A DNA stretch of 64,000 nucleotides from Tubiluchus corallicola (GCA_030141605.1 JAQGDQ010000177.1:222501-286500); one strand, 5' to 3'. Shown: positions 11,604 to 23,309, counted from the stretch's first letter. The notes: generated by a model from the sequence alone, not told the origin. Made by a program: numbers and translations.

Positions 11604-12656
11604 ATGGATCCAGTAGACGGTTCATATAACAACAGCCAGATCGACGACAACTACAATAACAGCAATATACACCATCAAAACAACGTCTTTCTCGTAGTAA
11701 AGATACTAGCTAGTGTTATCAGCATGGCGCTTAATACCACAGTCATCATCACGATAAAGAGATTCAAAGAACTCCACACACTGACAAATATCCTCCTAGT
11801 GGGCCTTGCAGCAACAGATATTCTTCTTTCAATAAATTTTTTTCGCATGGGCCTTGAAATACACTTTGATCTTCGTTTGTCCAGAATGCACTGCACAGTC
11901 AACTGCTTCACTATCGGCTTCACCATATTCAACAGTGCAAATATCATCAGCATGATAACCCTAGATAGATACCTTGCTATCGTGAAACCTTTCGTTCACA
12001 AGTCCTTCATGAATTGTCGACGTTGTTTTCAACTTTTATTAGCGTGCTGCATTTATGCTTTGATTCTTGCAGTAATGATGTCAGTTCAACAACAAGCAAA
12101 CTGGTATCCTGGTTCACCATGCATCGCTGACTTTCTCGTGTGGAAGTGGTTTGCCATATTTCTTGCTGTTCAGTTCTTAGCACTCTTTCTGCTAATTGGC
12201 ATGGCATATGGGATCATAGTGCGATCTGTGCACAAGCAAAAGCGTACAATCGAAAACGCAGTGCATCGAAAGCAGTTCTGGACGCAGGTGAAAATCTCTC
12301 GAGTGGCTGCGGCTGTCGTCATCAGCACGATCATTTGTTACTCTCCTCACGTGATTTACACAATCTGCATCCAAGTCACTCAGTCACAGTATCCTTATCT
12401 TCGGCAGCTTCGAAGCGTCGGTTTAACACTGAACCCACTTAGCAACCCAATAATATACATGTTTCAAAGCGAGAGTTTTCGTTCCTGCTTCAAGAAGATG
12501 GTGTGTAGAAACCAAATTGGCGTGTCCGAGTCACAAACACAACCGATAAAACCGCCAACTCCAGCTGCCTCTTCTTACAAACAACCTTCAACATCACAAG
12601 TACGACCACCAGACGTGTCATCTTCCAAATGTCCAACATTGCAACTAAAACTCTAG
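11604..12656 (+). CDS. Rhodopsin-class (class A) G-protein-coupled receptor 1
   Basis: The coding sequence is intronless, 350 residues. Start chosen at 11604 (MDPVDG), the first ATG after a TTGCAG acceptor. The N-terminus has N-glycosylation sequons (residues 9-11 and 19-21). Seven hydrophobic segments lie at about 28-52, 61-83, 98-120, 142-163, 180-206, 232-257 and 270-288. Class A landmarks are LAATD in TM2, Cys97 and Cys173 (the TM3-ECL2 disulfide), DRYLAI at 121-126 and NPIIY at 281-285. The TM6 CWxP motif is replaced by CYSPH (245-249). The cytoplasmic tail is rich in Ser, Thr and Pro. It couples an extracellular ligand to G proteins at the plasma membrane. The ligand is unknown; adenosine-, melatonin- or melanocortin-like labels would be guesses. 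A paralogue lies at 36335-37429 in the same orientation. Confidence 0.93.
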   Translation: MDPVDGSYNNSQIDDNYNNSNIHHQNNVFLVVKILASVISMALNTTVIITIKRFKELHTLTNILLVGLAATDILLSINFFRMGLEIHFDLRLSRMHCTVNCFTIGFTIFNSANIISMITLDRYLAIVKPFVHKSFMNCRRCFQLLLACCIYALILAVMMSVQQQANWYPGSPCIADFLVWKWFAIFLAVQFLALFLLIGMAYGIIVRSVHKQKRTIENAVHRKQFWTQVKISRVAAAVVISTIICYSPHVIYTICIQVTQSQYPYLRQLRSVGLTLNPLSNPIIYMFQSESFRSCFKKMVCRNQIGVSESQTQPIKPPTPAASSYKQPSTSQVRPPDVSSSKCPTLQLKL

Positions 12657-12705
12657 ATATGTCTCTCCGGAAGGGGTTTACAATTCCCATACAGTTTAAA
12701 TACCC

Positions 12706-12752
12706 TGATCCCAACCCTAACCCTAATCCTAATCCTAATCCTAATCCTAATC
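12706..12752. repeat. Telomere-like CCCTAA/CCTAAT repeats
   Basis: About eight hexamers, CCCTAA then CCTAAT, begin about 50 bp after the stop of GPCR 1. They are an interstitial variant of the metazoan TTAGGG telomere motif, read on the complementary strand. Confidence 0.85.
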
Positions 12753-12879
12753 AGATTTACGAACTAATTTCGTGCACACATCTTTTTTCGTTTGTGTGTG
12801 GTGATACGGTGCATCTTTTGGCTAGGCCCTTTAAGATGATAGACTAAATGAAAACCCTGAAGTTTGCCAACAGGTACTA

Positions 12880-14030
12880 ATTTTTCATCATCCGAACTGA
12901 TCCGCATATTCGAATTACTAATTATTCGATAACTACATATTCGATAACTAACCTATCCGGTTATAATCCGAATCCGGAAGTCAACTTGAGGAAATATTCG
13001 ATGATATCCGGTATTCGCTATCCAGCAAAAAAATGTATCCGGAACAACACTATTCTATATCTGTGACCAATGTAATTTAGTAAATGTAAGCATTAGATTA
13101 GAAGCCACTGAATCTGAATTCTGGTTTCATTAAATATTATAAGGAATTAAAGAACAAGTACGTTAACAGGAAAAATCGCATCTCGTTGCAGACATACAAC
13201 TGATATGCAAAATGAATTTAACAAACAAGGTCGCGCACAACAGGACGAAGTTTATCAATTATTTAATGATTAATGAAAACTTAGAGGGACCGCAATACGT
13301 AATGCGTGGTACAAATTTCACGAAAGTTGCTAAAGACCTTGTAAGTTTAGGATTTCAAAACCGAAAGTCATTCTGTTTTACGTTTGGGTCTACACATCGA
13401 CAGCCAGTAGTTACATCCAAACACTTTTCCCACTACTTTAATGGACGATACCTTCAGATGGCTTCTGGTGTCAGTTCTACCTAGATGATGTCAGTTTGCT
13501 CCAGAAGTTCGTTTTACAGTCGTTTCTCATTCTTCTTGTCTCTGTAAGCCTTTCTAAATCCAGCACGGCTACAAATAAATCCATTTTTTTCTGGCGGACT
13601 TCTTAACATTGGAATGCTCTGTCAGATTTCGAAATTGATTTCCTGCATCAACAGATACCGCCCATCGTTAAAAAATTGCCAACAATTTTCTCATGACCTG
13701 TATGTCTATTTTCATCTTTGCCTTTCTCGTCAATATGTATAAGCCTAGTTTCTATATAAAAATATTGTATAATTATAGCAATTTGTATAAAACTACTTAG
13801 GACTAGTTGTTGCAATGTTGCAATTTTTCAAGCAGAGCTCATATTTTATTTACTTATTTTCGGCTGTTAAGTTATTCGAAAGCCGTTTTCAATTGCATAT
13901 TACGAAAAAGGGATAGCAAATATTTGCGAATACCAAATTTTTATAACTAATTGACAATACGAATGCCTGCAAAACTCGTGAATATCACCGGTTTCGGATA
14001 CGAATCAGATATCCGGAGCAACACTAATAT
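12880..14030. mobile_element. Degenerate DNA-element ends rich in ATTCG/ATCCG
   Basis: Two blocks (12890-13048 and 13850-14025) are built of recurring ATTCGATAAC, ATCCGG and similar words. They end in near-identical sequence, ATCCGGAACAACACTA at about 13034 and ATCCGGAGCAACACTA at about 14010, in the same orientation. Such subterminal motif arrays are typical of hAT-type transposon ends. The segment between has no recognisable protein. No target duplication was found. Confidence 0.45.
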
Positions 14031-14039
14031 AGAATATAG

Positions 14040-15717
14040 ATATAGATATAGTTATAGAATCTAGTAGGAAAAGTCTTATTACATGATTAAAATAGTCACA
14101 ATGAGGTAAAATAACGACAAAAAATTCTTTAGAAACAAGATAACCATCGCAGAATTTAATTACAGAACAGTCATTAAAGTTTTTGATTCTTCCTTAACTA
14201 TTTATTGCTGCAGCTGTAACGCAAACCTATTGTGCTTAGCGGTTTTCTTGCACGGTAAACACTATTTTTTGAGATATAGTTATCGTGTAAGAAAAGACGA
14301 ATGACGAGTAGAATAAAAGGGAAACCAAGAATGGAAAAATGAAGGTAGTTGTGTGCGTGTGTGTATGTTCAATTCAATTCAATTCAAGTTGTTATTCCGG
14401 TGATTGAGACCATATAAAATATAAATGCAGTACTAAAATGAGATAAAATACAACGAAATAGAAAATAAAATATAGTTATGTATGTTATATATGTATCATA
14501 ACGTATACATTACGATAAATCTGTTACGTATGTATCACCCTGACAGAACTCAGCAAGGTTGTCGCCGTCTTCGTTGTCGTTGTTGTTATTATTATTATTA
14601 TAATTCTTTATGTAAAATTTAAAATTACACACGTGTACAATACTTACAAATACAATACGATTCAGAAACCTCTAGTTGTATGATATTGGACTGAATTCGA
14701 GTTGGCTCAGGAATCAGAGGGTCGAATTCTAGGATTGCGCGGCGGTCTTTATATTCCGCATTATTAAGATCCATTTTGTATCGTCGTTCTTTAATGTAAT
14801 TAATTAGTTAACTACAAAAAAATGTTAATCTTAATTATAAATGTTAATTAAGAATGAATTGTCTATGAACTAATAGCATATACCTGTTATAGCATGTCAT
14901 TTAACTCACACAAAATAGAACACAAAAATACCACTGTAACGAGTTTATTGCCAGCATTTATAACAAATAAGGGAAATAAAATACAGAAAAACTAACTAGC
15001 TGAATAACAACACTGAGATACTACGCCGAAGAGCACCTGTGTCAGAAATTAAGGCTGTAGTGACCTCTACACGCTTTCATACTGGCATTCCAGGTTAGCT
15101 GGTTTCTCACACCACGTGTAGACCCAAACAAGACCCAAACAATAGCACCAGTTTACACATGACGACCCATATAAATCTAAAAGTGACTAGAAATAGAAAT
15201 AAAAATCAGATGCATGTAAATTTGTTCTATTACGCAAAGTATAATAATTTATACTAACTAAAGTTTGCAAAAAATGATCACAGACTAATTCGGTAAAAGC
15301 AATTAGCAGGTTTTTGTCACGAGTGGTGAAAATTTTATTAATGTTCTAAGATTGTAAGATATCTGCGAGCGTTAGCCTTTTCATCTACCAGCGTAGTATT
15401 AAAAAGCAATTGTTCAACTGTTTGCGCATCCCCTAAATTTATACAAGCATTATCATTTATGTATCCAATTCTAAACAGAAAATCATTAAGTTACCTTTCC
15501 TAGAAACCTGCTACAGTTTTTCTAGAGGTCTGCTACCTACCAAGCAGATAAGGAGTCTGAGAGATTCCAGCAAATTTGCAGCAAAAGCTGGATTAATACT
15601 CGATTTAAAACAAGATTGATAAAATTACTCTAAATACAGTTAATACACAGCTTTTAAAATATATATAAAGCACATTATTTAAAATTTTAAACATGAAATT
15701 TAAAGATTACTAAAGAA
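14040..15717. other. Intergenic, short simple repeats only
   Basis: AT-rich DNA with short ATAGAT, CAATT and ATT runs. Around 14690-14745 the plus strand has GAGTTGGCTCAGGAATC and GGGTCGAATTC, which weakly resemble pol III A- and B-box motifs, but no complete SINE could be delimited. Confidence 0.35.
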
Positions 15718-16101
15718 TAAGCCTTTTCACAGTTTCGTTGTCGCAGGCGCAGTTGCTGTCGGTCAAAGGTTAAGCGTATCATAGCAATGTGTCTTAACCG
15801 TCACGCGACATGTGGGTAAAGTATATCTGTCTGTCGCATCAGTTCAGTAGTTATAGTTGCTACGCCACTTCCTTGTTGTTTTACGTGCACTTTACTTATT
15901 TATATATTAGTCTGCACATGAGAGTGATTTACTAGCACGGAACAAAAAAAAACAAGGTTCTGACTAGCTGTTAAAATGGTTACTATTACAATAGCTTGAA
16001 CTGCGAGGCGTTGTCAAGTGTACACAAATACGTTGTCTGGTACACTTAACCTTTGACCTTTTCGCGATCATCATCAATCGCCGAAACTGTGAAAAGGCTT
16101 A
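15718..16101. mobile_element. MITE with 20 bp perfect TIRs and TA duplication
   Basis: The left end TAAGCCTTTTCACAGTTTCG (15718-15737) is the exact reverse complement of the right end (16082-16101). Similarity continues inward: both arms carry GGTCAAAGGTTAAG 30-40 bp inside. The outermost TA on each side fits a TA target-site duplication, as in Tc1/mariner-type elements. At 384 bp it encodes no transposase. It abuts the 3' end of the LINE that begins at 16102. Confidence 0.85.
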
Positions 16102-16733
16102 TATGAACAGATATCTGTACAAAACATGCTGCGGTTCGCCAAGTACAAAGGAAGAGACTTTGACAGCTAAATAAACAATAGGGAATAAAACTTTTTTATG
16201 CCATTCTGTTTTGATCAGAGGTAGTTTGAACCTGGTGACGTTTCTGGTGTTGTAACGTTATGCAAAAATTCGACTCGATATCAGACCAGAATACAACAAT
16301 TTCATGTAATCTCCAGTTGCGCCAGGAAGAAACTTGAAATTTTAAATTGTGTACGTAACATTTCTTTGCTTTTTAACGATTTAATAGACACATTGGACAT
16401 AGCTAGGTTAGGTAAGGTAAGGTATCTCTCAGTTAGTTAAGATTTTAGCCATTTTAAGCGGTTTCCTTGAATACCATTTGCCCAGTGTGGCAAACACGAT
16501 CAAAAAGCCTTAGATATGTCCAAGAAAATTGCCCAAACTTCATAACCTGAATCAAGTGCTTGGTAAATAGAACGAACTAAATGAAGTAACTGGTTAGTAG
16601 GAGAGTCGCGAGTTACAAAGCCTGACTGTTCAACAGATAATAAATTAACGAATTAAAAATTATAGATATATCTAGATATTATTTTTTTCGAATACTTTTG
16701 ATGTACATGACAGTGCATTAATTTGATGTACAT

Positions 16734-16855
16734 TAATTACGGCCATATCACGTTGAAAACACCGGTCCTCTCTGATCACCGCAGTTAAGCAACGTAGAGC
16801 CTGGTTAGTACTTGGATGGGTGACCGCCTAGCAATACCTACGGTATATCGACACT
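16734..16855 (+). pseudogene. 5S rRNA-like head
   Basis: The match covers most of the 120 nt molecule. It diverges at the 3' end (CAATACCTACGGTATATCGAC where 5S closes its terminal stem) and at several loop positions, so it is not expected to give a functional 5S rRNA. The internal pol III promoter appears largely kept. Confidence 0.8.
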
Positions 16856-17215
16856 AGGTGGAGGAGCTGCACAAGCAGCCAACGGCTAGAGAACGGAGGA
16901 GGTCAAGTGACCCAACGGAACCTTCCAAATCAGGAGTCCTGAAGGCGGACCAGTGCAGCATGCTCACTGATCCCGGCAGCCAACCTGGTGCCAAACATAT
17001 CGCTCCGCTTCCCTTTGGATTACACCAGGGAGGAAGAGAGGGGGTTCCTGTTGTCTGGGCAACTCAGGATTTCCACACACCTTGCCCAGGCGTGCGCCCT
17101 GGAGAAGCCACTCCAGTGGTTCAAGGATCGGTCTGCTCAGCCACAGTCGACGCTGCAGCTCCATCAATGTGGTCAATAACTGACTCTCTTGGCGCACACT
17201 CCATTGTCTTCTGAG
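16734..17215 (+). mobile_element. 5S rRNA-derived SINE (SINE3-like)
   Basis: The first 120 bp (16734-16855) closely follow eukaryotic 5S rRNA, including CACGTTGAAAACACCGGTCC, GTTAAGCAACGTAGAGCC and TTAGTACTTGGATGGGTGAC, which cover the internal A box and C box. The remaining 360 bp is a GC-rich body unlike its surroundings. The block interrupts LINE coding sequence: the minus-strand LINE reads NYRLVSPLS on one side and ALSCTSKVFEK on the other, consecutive residues of RT. A 5S head plus unrelated body is the SINE3 layout. A 5S pseudogene with co-inserted DNA is the alternative. Confidence 0.8.
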
Positions 17216-19561
17216 ACAGAAGGAAAGTGGAGATACGAGTCGGTAATTAGAAACAAAATAACGTTCATCCGGTTTGTACGATGGCATAACATTTGCATGT
17301 TTCCATATACTAAGAAAACCAGATTTAGAAAGTCACAAGTTAATAACAGTTTAATCAGAGGTTTACAGAAAACTGGTGCAGACATTTAAGCATTTTGTTC
17401 CTAATAAAATCTGGTTCGTTTGCTTTACATGCATTTAAAGAAAGAAGAATGTCTTTGACATCTGCATCAGTAATAACGATGTCAGATAAGAAAGCGGTGG
17501 TTAATTTACCTAAATTTGGAACTTCAGTGTCGCCTCATTTAGATAAGTTTGTAAAGCCTGCAAAATAATCGTTAAATAAATTTACTTCTAGAACCGGATC
17601 AACTATAAATTCACTGCCGCTTAGCAATAGTAGGTCAGCATTGTGGGCTTTGTTGTAGAACAATTTAACCATTTTATACCAGTTGTTATTACTTACCTGC
17701 TCACTTAATTTGATAGCTTTAATTAAAAAAAAAATTTTTACAATTTTTCTGATTTGCGTTTCATTACAATACTTTTGTAGTGATCCCAGTGGATGGGGTT
17801 AGAAAAATGTTTCAACTTTTTGCATGCCTTATCTAGCTTTCGTTGTAATGAACGGATGTGTGATGACATCCATGGGCCATCTTTGGCACGAATGGTAAGA
17901 GTTTTATTTGGAATATGCGAAGAACAAACCCGATTGCATTTCAAGTTCACTAGATTAATTTATGTCCTCAGACATAAAACTGTTCTACCTGACATCAGTA
18001 AGATTGCGGAATAACCCTTCGACATCTGCGTTGTCACAATTCCAAACCGTTCTAGCGTAACTTTTAATACTATTATATTGAAATTTCATTTTAGCTGCTA
18101 TTGGGAAATATTTACAAGTATCAACAATAGGTGACAGCACAGTGTAGTCTAAATTTAAGACATTCTTTATAATCAAATCTAAACAGAATCGAGGCCCAGG
18201 CAAAATGTGAATAGGATCATTAATAAGTTGAGATAGACTATTTGAACTATATTATCACAATTTGTTTACCACAGGGAGTGCCAATATCGTTTGACCAAAA
18301 TTGCTTGCTCTTTATATTCACATCTCCGGTCATTACTATAGGTAAACTTGTAGCCATAACTTTGTCTACAGAAATAGCAAAAGAAAGAATAACTTTGTCT
18401 AAAGAATAACAAAAATAGCTAAAGAAATAACAAACTGATCACAAAAAATGTTCACAATCCTGCATATTATTGCATGGAGGGCGATAACACAAAGAAAACA
18501 GTTGTTTCAAACCCTTTAAAACTCTTAACTCTTATTCAATAATAATACGTTTAAACTAGTTGAACATTTTAAAATAGTTTCAACCGCGTAGCTGATTATT
18601 AAGATACGCAAGAACATCACCTCCTTCTCTGTTTCGATCCTTCCGTACTGGTGGCTGGAAACCACTTAAAGCATAACTGTTTAAATCCGAAATACAACCA
18701 TTGAGCAAAGTCACTGATATAATAACAATGTCACACAGTTATTGGATAGTGACAAAGACAAGATTTCAGAGAGCTTTGGTTCAACAATCAACCTGTCAAC
18801 GTTAAAATTTACAAAATTTAAACATTTTTTACAGAAAGCTGGACTTGATCGAGGGCCTGGGTTCGCGTGGACGTCTCCGCATAATAAAATTATAAAGACG
18901 CAGAATCTGGCAAAGTCAAAAATTGAATGAAGCATTTCCTTAAAAAACATGTGTAAAGAACGAGCAATTGCAGAAAACAAGCTAATCTTCAACCTATGCT
19001 AAACTACCCAATTATTCATAATTATTCATTCCTAAGTCATCCCATCGGAGACAAGTCGCTTGCAAGAAAAATGTTTTATAATTATTCGTAAGAATATAAA
19101 AGTAGTCTTACGGTTGAACGAGTAAGGGTATGTAAGAAAATTTTTAATACATGGCAAATGTACAAGATTAGATAATTATTTTTATTTCGACAGCTAGGCC
19201 ATAAATTACATAAAAATATGCACATATTTACAAGTTTATTTACAGTTATAATTACAAAAATATCTAAAACTACGATCGTTAAGGAATAATGTAGTATGCG
19301 TGATTTTTGTGAGACTGCTTTAAGATCGAATTCGGATGCAAACCTCGAAATTTGGTTAGTTCGAGTTCGAAAGTCATCAAGTCCATTCGATTCAAATTTG
19401 CTATCAGCGTTGCTTTAAACTAGCTAAAACTAAATTCATATTTTTAGAGTCCATAATAAACTTATTAACATGCGCGGTGCCATTAAAATTGATAATTGTG
19501 TTGATGAACAAGTAAAAATGTTCCATATTTTAAGTGACCATTTACATATTATTACATTATT

Positions 19562-19875
19562 ATGAAGAATTTCTGAAGGTAAAATTGCTAAGATTCCAAA
19601 TTAGAAGCACCAATACTGTCCATATATTTAGCACTCAGTGTAAACAGGAACAGAGTAACTGTATCACTTGGTTTGCAGCCTTGTATTAAGCAAATTGATT
19701 TCTTTTCCAAGCAGAGCAACTGTATCACATGGTTTGTAGCTTTGTAGATATCAAACTGATTTTTTTTCTTTCAAATAAAGTCCTAGCATAATTCCTTGGT
19801 TCTATAAACTTGTATAAAATGAAGAATTTCGGCACCATATGAAGAATTTCTGAAGGTAAAATTGCTAAGACATCA
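19562..19875 (+). repeat. Direct and tandem duplications outside the left inverted arm
   Basis: GAAGAATTTCTGAAGGTAAA followed by ATTGCTAAGA appears at about 19563 and again at about 19842. Between them a module (CAGAGYAACTGTATCAC, YTGGTTTG, AGCYTTGTA) is tandemly duplicated at about 19650 and 19712. Confidence 0.75.
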
Positions 19876-20215
19876 GCATAGGTAGAACACAGGTGAGTTT
19901 ATTTATACAAATCAGTAACAGCACATGTTTATTCAATGATCTCTGACAGCCAACTGACCAGGTAAGGTTTTCTATGAAGCAAGGAAGCCAGCAATTCAAT
20001 GAAAGTTAAATGTTATGCATACTACATAGTTCAAGGATGAAAGTTGAGACTGTATGTAAAGGAATAGACCTATTTTACAGCTGAAATTTCTTGTGTGGGA
20101 TTTTTAATATTTTAACCAGAGAATGTAATAATATGACATAATAAATAAAAAATAAAGACATATGACATTATAAATAAAAATTAATGTAAAGAAATCGTGA
20201 GCTTCACGACACTCC
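19838..20215 (+). repeat. Left arm of long inverted repeat
   Basis: This segment matches the reverse complement of 23310-23755 with moderate divergence and small indels. Shared blocks include AGGTAGAACACAGGTGAG, AGGAAGCCAGCAAT, ATGTTATGCATACTA, AGCTGAAATTTC and AGAAATCGTGAGCTTCACGAC. The arms flank about 3.1 kb that includes a hAT relic. Confidence 0.75.
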
Positions 20216-20637
20216 GACCAGGAAGTTGGAAATAACATAAACGATTTTGATACTTTAACCTTTAAAGTCATTTAACTTTTACAAGAAATAAATTTGTCAT
20301 TTCTTAATCATTTTAACAATAACATCTAACATCTTAAGTACGAGATGGCGCCACCAAGCAGTTTGGGCGCCGTGGATTTATGAACACGACAATACGAATC
20401 ACACCATTGCAAACGGGCTATTTGGTCTATGTACAAAAAGGGTAAGTTTTATTTAATCTAATTTAATAGTGACATTAAATTTCAACGTAATTTCGGATAT
20501 AATTATCACGCTACATTTGTAACAATTTTCATTACATACAACTTAACGATAAACTTAATATTTTCCTATCGAGTTTCACTACAAATAACATTCAATCTCT
20601 AGATTATAAAATCATCATGACGATTTGAGTCCAGAGT

Positions 20638-20725
20638 ATCGATTTAGGATACACACTCTTAACAAAGGGCATCGATTTAGGATGCAAATTCGTAACAAAG
20701 GGCATCGATTTAGGATGCACACGAT
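20638..20725. repeat. 33 bp tandem repeat, 2.6 copies
   Basis: Copies start ATCGATTTAGGAT at 20638, 20671 and 20704, each followed by a variable stretch and AACAAAGGGC. Confidence 0.9.
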
Positions 20726-21525
20726 TTATCAATCGTTAGATTTGAATTACTAGTAGATTGCTAACCGAGGACATGCACAAGTATTAGCAAGTATAATAAG
20801 CAATGACATACAGCATTGGTTACTCTTTGTGTTTATGATAAAGTTTGTACAGCATTTGCTTGGTTTGCCTGTCGGTTATGCTGTACATAGTCTGTCTCAC
20901 AATTAGACACAATTTATCAATAACATTTCTATCATTATTTTTTCAGGTTTATAACAAAGAGCACGTTTTTGTGCTCAAGGTAAGTATAAGGTAACTTAGG
21001 TAAGTAGTATTTTAACAACTTACTAAGCAGCTATACAAACAGTGTTAACAATAACAACAACGAGTTGTTATTCAAATGATGTTAACAACAATAGCACTAC
21101 ATACCTGTCAACCTGTTATTAGCATTGCCCTTATGCTAAACCTTATAAGACAGCACGGGACCTTACCGAATCTGAAAATATGTTAATTTGCTGGGAGCCA
21201 ACAGAAACAGACCAGTCACGAGATCGCATATCAGTCTACACAACAACAAAAAATCATTGGAAATTTTATTGTCTTGTTTTCATGAAAAAAAACTATTTAG
21301 TTATGGTGTGATATTATTTATGTATGCATATCAGATGGAATTTTGTAGCAAACACGTAACTTTATATATACATATATATTAAAAAAAAAGACAAAACACA
21401 TAAAAACGAGAGAGGGTTCAAGTTAATCTCACATTCTTCCTTATATCCTGTTATACAGTCACTGAATTACTTTACTGCAAAACTGAAATGTTTTTAGTAT
21501 GACAATGGCTGGCTGCAATGAACAA

Positions 21526-22096
21526 TCAACAATGTTGCTTGTTGTACTTTGCGGTGGCAGACTTGGCTGATGCCACCAATGCACTGGAAGGATGTACTTG
21601 GAAACAGGGCACATCACAGTTCATCTTCACTTGCAGAAAGGAAGTGAGGGTATCAGGAAGCATGCTCTTCCTGAATTCTGTGTGGATCTTCCGCACCATG
21701 CTGAATGCCCTTTCACTGTCGGCGTTGCTGTGTGGAAGGCAAACAAACGGCCACAAACTGACAAAATAAAATTTCTGCAGCTGTGGCATTAGAGCTAACA
21801 ACAGGTTCCTTCGCTGGTTTGAAATGATCATCCATCGACGGAAAAGTTTTAGTTTTCGTCACACTTTCCTTGTGTCCACGTGTTGAGAAATGGCTCTTCA
21901 GGTCGTAAAACCCGGACGCTCGCACTTTCACATTTTTCCTACATGGAACACAAAACGAATAGTCGGAGCCTTCTGACGAGGCTTTCACCCATCCAGCGTA
22001 TGCTCCACCACAAAACTTTGGGCTCTCCCATTCTTTTAAATGACGTCCAGTTCCAGTTTTTTGCTTTTTCGCCGGAGGAACACATTCGCTTGCCAT
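21526..22096 (-). mobile_element. hAT transposon with internal deletion
   Basis: From 22096 the minus strand encodes an intact N-terminus (MASECVPPAKKQKTG) with a BED-like zinc finger: Cys-X2-Cys in FCVPCRKN, then His-X5-His in LKSHFSTRGH. It then passes directly, with a change of frame near 21790, into the C-terminal dimerisation region typical of hAT transposases, LPHSNADSERAFSMVRKIH and KSMLPDTLTSFLQVKMN, ending with a stop at 21526. The whole RNase H-like catalytic core, normally several hundred residues, is missing. The relic cannot make active transposase but could once have been mobilised in trans. Terminal repeats were not identified. Confidence 0.85.
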
Positions 22097-22261
22097 GTTT
22101 TTTTTTCACGAATGAAATAGCGGAAGTGGTTAACCGGATGTTAAAAATTATTAGCTGAGTGTGCGCAAGAACTCAATTTTGTAAATTGTATATTTATTGT
22201 TAGAGTTAAGCCAGGAGAGAACCTCTTGTCAGACTCTCCAGTTCCAAGTTTCAAGTATTAG

Positions 22262-22500
22262 TCAGTTCCCTGAAGTGTCTCTAATAAATGGTGTTTCTCT
22301 AAAATTTTTGCAATAATTGACTGGATCAATACAAAATTCAGGTAAATTTCTCTTTAGGACAACCACCCAGAACCTCCTGCAGTAAAACCTGATATTTTCA
22401 GCTTCCGTTTTAGTTAAATAGCAAGGACTACTATACAACAGGACGTGCACGGTCAGATCTCTGACTCGGCTAGCGGAGGCGATCTATTTTTAACATTTAG
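22262..22500 (-). mobile_element. Possible LINE remnant
   Basis: The minus strand reads RVRDLTVHVLLYSSPCYLTK and continues as a plausible polar protein to a stop at 22262. The VLLYSSPCYLTK stretch resembles the segment after the LINE reverse transcriptase (usually VLLYG...W..T). No other part of the element was recognised. Confidence 0.35.
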
Positions 22501-23309
22501 TGCTAATAATTTGGACATATTTACCCCCCATGGTGAGAGTTGTTGCCGTGGTTTAAGTGACATCATTCGGGTGACATCACTCGTTTTGTTTTTGGGGTTG
22601 ATTATTGAATAATTGAACACTAATTACATGTAGTTTATTGCTGGTTTGCGGGCCATCATTTTTTAATACATATTGCCCAGACAAGGATCATTGGTCACTC
22701 AAAATATGCTACTGTTACTAAGTGTTACAGATACAATTATGAAACATATCTAGAAAAATAAATCCTTGTACGTAGTTTGCTAGTTTTATCTGCAAGTATC
22801 TATAACATTCTTAGTACATGTTAAGAATTGGTACAATAAAAGCCATTTAAAAATCCCCCAACTGAGGAAAGAAAAAACACGATGTTTTGTTCCACTACTG
22901 TGGAATGTCTTCACATGAAAAGAAAACAAGTATTTACTGATCATTTTTGCGTTTTTCTTGTTTTTTTAACTTGAAAATAGCGTACAGTGAAAACGTTCAA
23001 TCTTTTTTAAATGGTATTTTTAAATTAGTCTGTTGTTGTTAATTTTTGAAACAACTGATATAATGGTGATAACGTTCTTTTTAGAACACACGTGTTACAC
23101 TAGTTAACATTTCTTTCCTTAGCTGAAAACAGACTTGCAAGTCACGCTAAAACTGAAACTCAACATTGGAATGAAATTCTTGAATTTTCATAATCTTTGT
23201 GTTTACTTTTTGACATGATGTTAGCTATTTTATTAAAATGTTAAACACTTCTTCCGCGTTTATTTCCAGCTTTTCTTTGTCTACTGTGTCATTTTAGTAA
23301 CATTAATAG

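Larger units (their letters stand above)
16102..18992 (-). mobile_element. CR1-like LINE (endonuclease + RT), interrupted and decayed
   Basis: The minus strand gives an ordered ORF2. LCGDVHANPGPR lies near 18880. APE-type endonuclease segments follow: GFQPPVRKDRNREGGDVLAY at about 18650-18590, YRPPCNNMQDCEHF at about 18480 and MTGDVNIKS at about 18330. A linker at about 18080-17740 includes GPWMSSHIRSLQRKLDKACK. Reverse transcriptase begins with SDIVITDADVKDILLSLNAC (about 17480), SYKPDERYFVSNYRLVS (about 17260) and TSKVFEKN (about 16690), then FLDISKAFDRVCH (domain A, about 16500). The catalytic FADD block is deleted and the tail resumes near YNTRNVTRFKLP (about 16240). Many stops and frame slips mark it as dead. 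A 5S-headed SINE sits inside it at 16734-17215. Confidence 0.88.

Noticed and set aside
16858-17287. 107-118 codon frames on both strands
   Set aside because: They lie in the GC-rich body of the 5S-headed SINE. Low stop density there explains them; only the edge at 17222-17287 is real LINE coding.
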